Below, piece by piece: positions 1 to 6,087 of a stretch of 22,147 nt of DNA. Source of the stretch: a virus; the IMG/VR virus record IMGVR_UViG_3300036846_000882, positions 1-22,147 of that record, one strand, 5' to 3'. The notes below the pieces were generated by a model. That model had not been told where the DNA came from and searched no databases. It was given only the letters and a program-made list of their open reading frames with translations. The translations under genes were made by a program, and so were the position numbers. How positions within the stretch are numbered: position 1 is the stretch's first letter; each line of letters starts with the position of its first letter.

Positions 1-210
1 CAGGTGGTCCCCTTGTCGGCCGCCAGCGCCATTCCGCCAGCGCCGGCGCCGCACGCGCCACCATCTGCGGCTCCCGCCAAGCCGCCCGAGCCGGAAGCGC
101 CCAAGCCGCCCGAGCCGAAGGAGCCGCCGAAGGATTATTCCGATGCCGTCCAACGGGAACTTAGAAGACTTACCGCCGCCACCGGCCGGGCACGACGACG
201 TTTTAATTGA
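1..210 (+). CDS. C-terminal end of an upstream head-module protein (partial)
   Basis: This reading frame is open from the first base of the window and ends with TGA at 208-210, so only about the last 69 residues are visible. The visible part is almost entirely Pro/Ala/Lys/Glu (repeats of the type [17 protein letters not shown]) and ends in a short basic tail ([15 protein letters not shown]). Such low-complexity tails are common at the ends of phage head and capsid-associated proteins, and the genes that follow are head-completion genes. The identity cannot be decided from this fragment. It overlaps the next gene by 68 bases in a different frame, which is a longer overlap than elsewhere in the window, so the true boundary of one of the two genes could differ. 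Confidence 0.5.
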   Translation, partial: QVVPLSAASAIPPAPAPHAPPSAAPAKPPEPEAPKPPEPKEPPKDYSDAVQRELRRLTAATGRARRRFN

Positions 211-1414
211 TGCTTGGCGCGAGGCGCTGGGCGGCGTGCTGGCCGAGCAGCAACGGCAAGGCGAGCGCGCCATCGAGCTGATCGAGACGCATGCCCGGGC
301 GGCGATCGCCGAGCTCCGCGCCGATGGCGCGGCTTTGCGGCGCGAGCTGGAGGCGGCAGTTCTCGCCCGCTTGGCGTCCCTGCGCGACGGCGCCGAGGGC
401 CGGCAAGGTGAGCGTGGCGAGCGCGGCGAACGAGGTGAGCTCGGTCCGAAGGGCGAGAGTGGCGATTTTGGACCGCCAGGCCCCGCCGGCGAGCCAGGTC
501 CGACGGGCGCCGCCGGCGAGCCAGGCCAACCCGGCAATATCGGCGAGCCAGGCCCGCCTGGTCCCGCCGGCGGACCTGGTCCGTCCGGCCCGCCCGGCGA
601 AGTCGGCCCGCCCGGGGAGCCCGGTCCGGCGGGCGCGCCCGGGGAACGCGGGGAGCCTGGATCGATCGGTGCGCGCGGGGAGATAGGGCCAGACGGGCTG
701 CAGGGCGTCGCTGGTGAGCCCGGCGCGCCCGGGCCTGCTGGCCCAGCTGGACCGCAAGGCGCGCAAGGTGAGCAAGGCCTGGGCGGTCCTCCCGGCCCGC
801 AGGGCGAACCGGGCCAAGCTGGTCCCGCGGGGCCCGCGGGCGTCCGCGGCGAGGTCGGGCCGGCAGGACCGCAGGGTCTCGAGGGCAAGCAGGGCCTCGA
901 GGGCAAACCCGGCAAGTTGCCACTCGCGAGATTCTGGGAGGACGGCGTTCACTACGAAGGCGAGGTGGTGACCCACCTCGGCGGGACGTATCAGGCTCGG
1001 CGGGATACCGGCCGGCCGCCCGGCGGCGACGACTGGCTGCTCCTCGCAGCTCCGGGTCGGCCAGCGCGATCGCCGAAGCCGTGCGGCACGTTCGACGCCG
1101 ACGCGACCTATTGCGAGCTGGAAATCGTCGCGCTGAACGGCGGCAGCTTCATCGCCCTGAAGGACAACCCGGGCCCGTGCCCTGGCGAAGGCTGGCAGCT
1201 CCTGACCCGCCAGGGCCAGCGCGGCGTCGCAGGTCCGCGCGGCGAACGAGGTGAGCGCGGCGAGCGTGGCATCGCTTCGCTGCCGGCAAGGATCGCCGGC
1301 TGGCAAATCGATCGCGAGAAATACACGGCGATCCCCAAGATGTCGGACGGCACCGAAGGCCCAGCGCTTGAGCTGCTGCCGCTATTCGAGAAGTTCCAAG
1401 ACGAAGTTGGATGA
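143..1414 (+). CDS. Collagen-like fibre protein with two CBM5/12-like modules
   Basis: A 423-residue protein. ATG at 143 is preceded by AAGGA at 130-134 with 8-base spacing, which supports this start. Residues about 20-80 are predicted helical and charged, a likely trimerisation or anchoring stem. Residues 83-259 are about 59 uninterrupted Gly-X-Y triplets, the hallmark of a collagen triple helix. Two aromatic-rich modules follow. The first (W265, Y271, Y283, DTG 288-290, W298) has the carbohydrate-binding module 5/12 pattern W-x-Y-x-V-x-G-x-Y-x-A-x-D-x-P-x-W. The second (about 312-355) is a weaker copy ending PCPGEGW. A short second collagen block (about 356-370) and a 50-residue tail complete it. 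Its position among head genes, not tail-fibre genes, suggests a capsid-surface fibre that binds glycans. That location is inferred from gene order only. Confidence 0.8.
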   Translation: MPSNGNLEDLPPPPAGHDDVLIDAWREALGGVLAEQQRQGERAIELIETHARAAIAELRADGAALRRELEAAVLARLASLRDGAEGRQGERGERGERGELGPKGESGDFGPPGPAGEPGPTGAAGEPGQPGNIGEPGPPGPAGGPGPSGPPGEVGPPGEPGPAGAPGERGEPGSIGARGEIGPDGLQGVAGEPGAPGPAGPAGPQGAQGEQGLGGPPGPQGEPGQAGPAGPAGVRGEVGPAGPQGLEGKQGLEGKPGKLPLARFWEDGVHYEGEVVTHLGGTYQARRDTGRPPGGDDWLLLAAPGRPARSPKPCGTFDADATYCELEIVALNGGSFIALKDNPGPCPGEGWQLLTRQGQRGVAGPRGERGERGERGIASLPARIAGWQIDREKYTAIPKMSDGTEGPALELLPLFEKFQDEVG

Positions 1415-1554
1415 AGGTGCGCCGCCGGCACGTTGGACATGGGCTCCAGGGAATTGCTGGCCGGCGGCGCCGTCATCGACACGCGGTAGTTGGGTTTCAG
1501 CACACCTTTGGCCGATGACGCCGCCAGCCTAGCAACTCACCATCGCAAATCAAC
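1415..1554. other. Intergenic gap with short open extension
   Basis: This 140-base gap is the largest in the head module. No convincing gene, promoter or hairpin is seen. Reading on past the TGA at 1412-1414 in the same frame gives about 24 protein-like codons, including MGSRELLAGGAVIDTR, before TAG at 1487-1489. A different short frame starts at an ATGA overlap at 1411 and ends at 1518, but it is Arg/His-rich and looks like a shadow. Confidence 0.3.
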
Positions 1555-2214
1555 ATGGCCGATCGGATCATCACAGTGCTGACGCCGGCGACGAGCTTCG
1601 ACCTCATGTCGTTGGACGAGGCGAAAACGCTTGCCGGCATTGCGCTCACCGACACGACCGAAGACGCGCAAATGCAGATGTTCATAGACATCAACAGCGC
1701 GACCGTAATGCGGCTCTGCAACAGAATTTTTGCCTATGAGGAAGTCCGCGAGGAGTGGCGAGAACTGAACGGCGGCGCCCGGCTTTTTCCGAGCCACTGG
1801 CCGATCAAGCAGAGCGACATCGAGTCCGTCGAGTCGCCGATCGGCACGGTGCTCGATCCTTCGAGCTACGAGCTGGAGGAAGGTTCCGGCAAAATCGAAT
1901 TGATCGATGCCACCAGCGGTCTCGCCTATCCGTGGATCGAGGCGGTCGCGATCACGTATTGGGGCGGGTACGATCTGCCGACCGAGGCGCCGCCGCCGCT
2001 CAAGCGCGCGGTCGCGCTGCTCAATCTCCAATCAAAGCTGCTCGCGTCGCTCGCGACTGTCGCCGGCATCCGGCAGATGGCGCATAAGGAAGCCCGCATT
2101 TCCTTCCACGATCCAGCCCGAATTCTTGAGGCCGCGCTCGGCGCCGGCAGCAACAGCGCGATCCAATCATCGATCACGTCGCTGCTTTCCCATTACATCA
2201 GATATGAAGTTTGA
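1555..2214 (+). CDS. Phage gp6-like head-tail connector protein
   Basis: A 219-residue protein with the features of the gp6-like connector (head-tail adaptor) family of HK97-type phages. It has an N-terminal helix set built around 'LDEAKTLAGI' and 'FIDINSATVMRLCNR', a central beta region with YWGGYDLP, and helices in the second half. Members form a ring under the portal vertex and prepare the head for the stopper protein. Position fits: it follows head genes and precedes a stopper/terminator pair. The ATG at 1555 has only a weak ribosome binding site, but the gp6-like N-terminus (MADRIITVLTPATSFDLMSLDEAK) begins there. It is longer than the smallest family members (about 100 residues) and similar to the extended versions with a C-terminal helical part. 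Confidence 0.75.
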   Translation: MADRIITVLTPATSFDLMSLDEAKTLAGIALTDTTEDAQMQMFIDINSATVMRLCNRIFAYEEVREEWRELNGGARLFPSHWPIKQSDIESVESPIGTVLDPSSYELEEGSGKIELIDATSGLAYPWIEAVAITYWGGYDLPTEAPPPLKRAVALLNLQSKLLASLATVAGIRQMAHKEARISFHDPARILEAALGAGSNSAIQSSITSLLSHYIRYEV

Positions 2215-2217
2215 TCG

Positions 2218-2565
2218 ATGGGCATGGATGTCTCGACACTGATCTATGCGCCCAACTTCGACCAGTGGGCGCGGCCGATCACGTTCAATCCGATCGCCTC
2301 ACAGCCGGGACAGCCAGCGTTCGCGGCGCGCGGTATCTGGCATCAGGACAACCTCGACATCGTGCTTGAGGACGGCTCGCTTTATCGCGATCAGCACGAT
2401 TCCATCGACATCCTCGAGGTCGAGTTTCCGGTGTTGCCGCAGCAGCTCGACCGCGTCGTTATCCCGGCCGACAACAACATTCGGGCCGAAGGTGAATTCG
2501 AGGTGGTGAGCGTGACGCGCAACGGCGGCGGCGAAAGTAACTTGGTGCTGCGCGCCTACAAATGA
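2218..2565 (+). CDS. Probable head closure (stopper) protein
   Basis: A 115-residue, beta-rich protein lying three bases after the connector gene and overlapping the next gene by ATGA. The sequence is dominated by short strands (for example IDILEVEFPVLPQQLDRVVI and FEVVSVTRNGGG), as expected for the small beta-barrel stoppers/head-tail joining proteins that plug the connector after DNA packaging. No diagnostic motif is visible, so the assignment rests on size, strand content and position between connector and terminator. An alternative ATG at 2224 would remove two residues. A minor tail-completion protein is the main alternative. Confidence 0.5.
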   Translation: MGMDVSTLIYAPNFDQWARPITFNPIASQPGQPAFAARGIWHQDNLDIVLEDGSLYRDQHDSIDILEVEFPVLPQQLDRVVIPADNNIRAEGEFEVVSVTRNGGGESNLVLRAYK

Positions 2566-3317
2566 TCACCGACACGCAGAGCTATGGACAGGTTATCCGC
2601 GATACGTTGTTCGCGACGGTGGTTCAATTGCCGTTCTTCGCCGGTTACGTCGCGCGGCGGTCGAAGCAGCTTCCCGTTCAGCAGCCGCTGCTGCCCTATC
2701 TCGGGGTCTACATAATCGACGAGCTGATGCCGCCGGACGGCGATCTGAATGCCGGCGACATTCGCTTCATCCATACGCTGCGCATCGGCTTTCAGGTCAT
2801 CATCGAGAGCAACGATCCGGTGGCGGCCGAGCTGGAGCTCGATGCGGCGTTCTGGGCGATCATGAACGGGCTGTGGACCGATACCGGTCTGACCAACATG
2901 ATCACCACAACCTTGCCGGACAACACCCGCTTCGAGGGTGTCGAACGCGGCACCCGCCGGCATGTCTGGGGCGTCATCGGCCGAGGCGAGACGCCGATCG
3001 GCGAGCTGGAATACATCGCCTCGATCCGGCTGCGGACCGAATGGTATCCGACCGGCTTCCCCGACCTGCTGGAGATCAATGTCCAGACCGTGCCGCTGGC
3101 CGATGACGGCACCGTGCCGCCCGCCGAGCAAGTCCAGCGCATCATCTCCGATTACGAATTCACGCCTTCCCGAGAGCAACCTGCACAAGGAGACTCCGAT
3201 GACCGACCAGACATTCGATCCGATCGAGGTGCGCAAGAAGGCGATCGAGGCGCGCAAGGCGATGCTCGCGAGCCGGACGCCGAAGCGGGAGCGCGTCCGC
3301 ATCAACGCGGCGAATGA
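2562..3317 (+). CDS. Probable tail terminator / tail completion protein (Mu gp37 position)
   Basis: A 251-residue protein whose ATG overlaps the previous stop (ATGA), indicating translational coupling. Residues about 1-205 look like a real folded domain with alternating helices and strands (LGVYIIDELMPPDG, HTLRIGFQVIIESND, LEYIASIRLRTEWYP). In size and position this fits the terminator that caps the tail tube, equivalent to Mu gp37. The last 45 or so residues (after YEFTPSREQ) are Arg/Asp/Gly-rich, have no hydrophobic core, and lie over the start of the next gene (3199) in another frame. That tail may therefore be an overprinted extension, or the result of a frame change near 3170-3200. Function is inferred mainly from gene order. 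Confidence 0.5.
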   Translation: MITDTQSYGQVIRDTLFATVVQLPFFAGYVARRSKQLPVQQPLLPYLGVYIIDELMPPDGDLNAGDIRFIHTLRIGFQVIIESNDPVAAELELDAAFWAIMNGLWTDTGLTNMITTTLPDNTRFEGVERGTRRHVWGVIGRGETPIGELEYIASIRLRTEWYPTGFPDLLEINVQTVPLADDGTVPPAEQVQRIISDYEFTPSREQPAQGDSDDRPDIRSDRGAQEGDRGAQGDAREPDAEAGARPHQRGE

Positions 3318-3513
3318 TGACGTGCGCCGTCTGTTGCGGCATCCGCAGGCCGGCGGCTTTCCGGTTGGCGGTGGCGCCGCCGATTGGCCGCTCGATCGCT
3401 TCACGCGCCGTCGTCTGCTCGACAAGTCGGTGACGGCCGCCAAGCCGGAGGAAGCCAAGCCGGAAGGCAGGCAGCAACAGCCGGCGAAGCCGCCGCAGCA
3501 ATCCACGCAGTAA
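3199..3513 (+). CDS. Small DUF2635-like protein (Mu gp38 position)
   Basis: A 104-residue charged protein. ATG at 3199 is chosen because AAGGAG lies at 3187-3192 with six-base spacing, one of the best ribosome binding sites in the window. The frame is open further upstream but that part has a different, shadow-like composition. The middle (about residues 43-75: RRLLRHPQAGG, DWPLDRFTRRRLLDKSV) resembles the DUF2635 pattern R-H-P-x-G ... P-x-x-F/Y-x-x-R-R-L-x-D-x-x-V. In Mu this family is gp38, encoded directly before the sheath gene exactly as here. The C-terminus is Lys/Glu/Pro/Gln-rich and probably disordered. Its role is not established. The gene overlaps the upstream gene by 119 bases. Confidence 0.6.
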   Translation: MTDQTFDPIEVRKKAIEARKAMLASRTPKRERVRINAANDDVRRLLRHPQAGGFPVGGGAADWPLDRFTRRRLLDKSVTAAKPEEAKPEGRQQQPAKPPQQSTQ

Positions 3514-3526
3514 CGGGAGACGACTC

Positions 3527-5101
3527 ATGCCGATTTCGTTCAATCAGATTCCCTCCAACATCAAGGTTCCGCTCTATTGGGTCGAAGTCGATCCCAGCAT
3601 GGCGGGCCTGCCGCTGCTCGGGCTGCGCGCCCTTCTCGTCGGCACCATGCTGACGACGATCGGCGATGCAACGCCCGACATTCCGATCGCCATCGGCTCG
3701 CAGGCGCAAGTCGATGCGCACTTCGGCCAGGGCTCCGAGCTCAGCCGCATGGCGCGCGCCTACTTTGCCAACAACTTCGGCAACGAGGTCTGGGCGGTCG
3801 GGCTTTCCGAGCCGGTAGGCGCGACGGCGGCGAGCGGCACCATCACCGTCAGCGCGCCGCCGACCGATGCGGGGACGATCCATCTCTACATCGCGGGCGA
3901 TCCGGTCGCGGTCAATGTCGGCGCGACCGACACGGCGACGGTGGTCGCGACCAACATCGCCGCGGCCGTCAACGCCATGTTTGATCTGCCGGTCGCTGCC
4001 GCCGCTGCCACCGACATCGTGACCTTGACGGCGCTCTGGAAAGGCATCAGCGGCAACGAAATCTCGGTGATGGTCAACTATTACGGCACCATCGGCGGCG
4101 AGATGCTGCCGCCCGGCATGCAGCTGACCTTGCCGGCGACCGGCATGCTGACCGGCGGCGCCGGCGTGCCCGATCCGACCACCACCATCGCCAACATGGG
4201 CGATCAGCCATTCGAGTATGTTGCGCAGCCCTATACGGACTCGAGCACCATGTTCGATTGGGAGGAAGAATTCGGCTTCTCCGATCAGGGGCGCTGGGGC
4301 TGGCAGCGGCAACTTTTCGGTCATCTTTTCTCGGCCATGCGCGGCACGTTGTCGGAGCTGCAGACCTGGGGCAACACGCAGAATTCCGGCATTCTCTCGG
4401 TGATGGGCTTCGAGGTCGCGAGCCCGTCGCCCGCCTTCGAGTGGACGGCGGCCTATACCGCCAAGGCCCAGCGCGCGCTCACCAACGATCCGGCGCGGCC
4501 GCTGCAGACGCTCTCGCTCAACGAAATCAAGTGCGCGCCGCTGCATCAGCGGTTCGATTTCCTCGATCTGCAGACGCTCGCCAACAACGGCATCGCCATC
4601 CAGAAGGCCGGCGCCGACAACCAGCCGATGATCGCCCGCGAGCAGACGACCTACCAGCTCAACCTCTACGGCACGCCGGACGATGCCTACGAGGTGGTGA
4701 CGACCTTGGCGACGCTCGCCAAGCTGCTGCGCAACCAGCGCGCCGTGGTCACCAACAAGTTCGGGCGCTGCAAGCTGGCCGACGACGGCACCCGCTTCGG
4801 ACCCGGGCAGGCGATCGTCACACCCGGCGTCGTCAAGGCCGAGCTGATCGCGCAGTATTCGCTCGACGAGTTCAACGGCCTGGTCGAGAACGCCGCGGCC
4901 TTCGCGGCGAATCTTCTGGTCGAACGAAATTCCACCGACCCCAATCGGCTGGATGTCCTGTATCCGCCCGATCTGATCAACCAGCTGCGCATCTTCGCGG
5001 TGCTGGCGCAGTTCCGGCTGCAGTACAATCTCGGCATCGACACGCTGATCGTCGCGCCGAGCCCGACCGGCGTCACCGGCATTCTGCCGACCGTCGGCTG
5101 A
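3527..5101 (+). CDS. L: Contractile tail sheath protein (Mu gpL-like)
   Basis: A 524-residue protein, close to Mu gpL (about 495). ATG at 3527 follows GGGAG at 3514-3518. The N-terminus (MPISFNQIPSNIKVPLYWVEVDPS) and the following LLGLRALLVGTML match the start of Mu-type sheath proteins. The inserted outer domain about residues 95-215 is Ala/Thr-rich beta structure (TVSAPPTDAGTIHLYIAGDPV). The C-terminal half contains the conserved sheath core that packs on the tube and links to neighbouring subunits (TTYQLNLYGTPDDAYEVVTTLATLAKLLRN, ending RIFAVLAQFRLQYNLGIDTLIV). Sheath subunits stack around the tube and contract to drive it through the envelope. The gene directly precedes the tube gene, as in Mu. 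Confidence 0.93.
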   Translation: MPISFNQIPSNIKVPLYWVEVDPSMAGLPLLGLRALLVGTMLTTIGDATPDIPIAIGSQAQVDAHFGQGSELSRMARAYFANNFGNEVWAVGLSEPVGATAASGTITVSAPPTDAGTIHLYIAGDPVAVNVGATDTATVVATNIAAAVNAMFDLPVAAAAATDIVTLTALWKGISGNEISVMVNYYGTIGGEMLPPGMQLTLPATGMLTGGAGVPDPTTTIANMGDQPFEYVAQPYTDSSTMFDWEEEFGFSDQGRWGWQRQLFGHLFSAMRGTLSELQTWGNTQNSGILSVMGFEVASPSPAFEWTAAYTAKAQRALTNDPARPLQTLSLNEIKCAPLHQRFDFLDLQTLANNGIAIQKAGADNQPMIAREQTTYQLNLYGTPDDAYEVVTTLATLAKLLRNQRAVVTNKFGRCKLADDGTRFGPGQAIVTPGVVKAELIAQYSLDEFNGLVENAAAFAANLLVERNSTDPNRLDVLYPPDLINQLRIFAVLAQFRLQYNLGIDTLIVAPSPTGVTGILPTVG

Positions 5102-5133
5102 TCTCTCCCCATCAGTAAATCAGGAGCATCAAC

Positions 5134-5502
5134 ATGGCCCAACGATTTGCGGGCATCGCCTTCCTGTTGGTCGACGGCAACCAGATGGCGCTGCGCGGCA
5201 ATTTCACCGTAAGCCCCAGCATCGTCGCGCGCACGATGATCGCGGGGCAGGACGGAATTCACGGCTACCAAGAGCTGCCGAGAGTTCCCTATATCGAGGG
5301 CGACGTCTCGACCGTGCCCAATCTCAATCTCTTGGACCTCGAGGCCCAGGTGAACGTCACCGTTGTCGCCCAGCTCGCCAACGGCAAGCAATACGCACTC
5401 GGGCAGGCCAGCTGCAAAGCCGACCTCGAAGCCAACACTCGCGACGGCCAGGTGCGCGTTCGCTGGGAAGGCGTGACCTGTTCTGAAACCAACCTGACGT
5501 GA
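5134..5502 (+). CDS. M: Tail tube protein (Mu gpM-like)
   Basis: A 122-residue protein, nearly the size of Mu gpM (118). ATG at 5134 follows AGGAG at 5122-5126. It has the expected N-terminus for the Mu-type tail tube family (AQRFAGIAFLLVDGNQMALRGNFTV), a central GxHGYxE-type stretch (IHGYQELPRVPYIEGDV), then a run of beta strands (LEAQVNVTVVAQLANGKQYAL) ending VRWEGVTCSE. Subunits form hexameric rings stacked inside the sheath, with length set by the tape measure protein encoded just downstream. Assignment rests on sequence pattern, size and synteny. Confidence 0.92.
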   Translation: MAQRFAGIAFLLVDGNQMALRGNFTVSPSIVARTMIAGQDGIHGYQELPRVPYIEGDVSTVPNLNLLDLEAQVNVTVVAQLANGKQYALGQASCKADLEANTRDGQVRVRWEGVTCSETNLT

Positions 5503-5509
5503 GCCGCGC

Positions 5510-5914
5510 ATGAACAGACCGATCCGCGAAGGCTTCCAACCCGATCCGGCGCCGGCCGAGCCGGTGGCGACCGCGCCAGCCGCGCCGCCGGCGTCGCCCG
5601 AGCCAGAGGAAAAGTGGCCGATCGTCATCAAGCTCAGGCACCACGGACTCCGCGACCCGAGCGTGCTTGATGAAATTCGCGAGCTGCGCTTGCGGCAGCC
5701 GACCGGCGGCGACATCAATTATTGCGGCAGCCCGATCCTCATGGGCGAGAATGGCAACTTCGTCATTGACTATAAACGCATGCACCTGATGATCGCGCGC
5801 CTGGCCGGCATTCTCACCATGACCCTCGACCAGATCGACCCGCGCGACTGGCAGTCAGCCGCCTATCGGCTATTCCGTTTTTTTCTGCCAAGTGCGGCGG
5901 CTTGGGAGCCGTAG
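5510..5914 (+). CDS. Tail assembly chaperone, short (zero-frame) product (Mu gp41-like)
   Basis: A 134-residue protein between tube and tape measure genes, the standard location of tail assembly chaperones. Residues about 10-38 are Pro/Ala-rich and disordered. The folded part (WPIVIKLRHHG, LRELRLRQPTGGDI, MHLMIARLAGI) matches the Mu gp41 family, with its 'elRLReptgge'-type motif. The zero-frame product ends FRFFLPSAAAWEP. The codons FRFF cover a run of seven T, where a -1 shift gives a longer product. In Mu, P2 and lambda-type phages such paired products coat the tape measure protein during tail assembly. Confidence 0.88.
   Translation: MNRPIREGFQPDPAPAEPVATAPAAPPASPEPEEKWPIVIKLRHHGLRDPSVLDEIRELRLRQPTGGDINYCGSPILMGENGNFVIDYKRMHLMIARLAGILTMTLDQIDPRDWQSAAYRLFRFFLPSAAAWEP
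5878..5884 (+). promoter_or_regulatory. Programmed -1 ribosomal frameshift site T_TTT_TTT
   Basis: Seven T residues sit in the reading frame as T TTT TTT (zero-frame codons CGT TTT TTT CTG), the ideal X XXY YYZ slippery arrangement. A -1 slip makes the next codon TCT at 5884-5886 and opens a frame running to TGA at 6085-6087. Two candidate stimulatory hairpins follow: CCAAG (5888-5892) with CTTGG (5901-5905), and CGGCT (5898-5902) with AGCCG (5907-5911). They are mutually exclusive and modest in length. Conserved frameshifting at this gene position is established for many tailed phages. Use of this particular site is inferred. Confidence 0.85.
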
Positions 5915-6087
5915 CAGGCGACGAGAACAACCTCGTCCTCGACTGCTACTGGCTGGCGCGCTGGTATCACCAATCCCCTGAAGTCTTCCTCAACATGCCG
6001 CTCGCGGATGTGCATATGCATGTCATGCGGACGGTCCAGATCGCGCAGCTGATGCGGCAGCGCGGCGAGAGCAGCGATGGCGAGTGA
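5884..6087 (+). CDS. Frameshift extension of the tail assembly chaperone (Mu gp41/42-like fusion)
   Basis: This is the downstream frame joined to the chaperone by the -1 shift at 5878-5884. It adds 67 residues after residue 125 of the short form, giving a fused protein of about 192 residues. Its sequence is protein-like (NNLVLDCYWLARWYHQSPEV, then LPL-type turn MPLADVHMHV and a final helix VQIAQLMRQRG), as expected for the tape-measure-binding extension of these chaperones. There is no good independent start: the first ATGs lie deep inside, and the frame overlaps the chaperone end by 31 bases. It overlaps the tape measure start by 11 bases. Confidence 0.82.
   Translation, partial: SAKCGGLGAVAGDENNLVLDCYWLARWYHQSPEVFLNMPLADVHMHVMRTVQIAQLMRQRGESSDGE

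Noticed and set aside
135-1306. Long open frames on the minus strand (135-923 and 203-1306) across the collagen-like gene
   Set aside because: They are shadows of the Gly-X-Y repeat, which keeps stop codons rare on the opposite strand in GC-rich DNA. Their products are Arg/Ala-rich with no domain pattern.
5902-6087. An independent small gene at 5902-6087
   Set aside because: It has no good start signal, lies in the -1 frame after a perfect slippery site, and its content fits a chaperone extension, so it is treated as the frameshift product.
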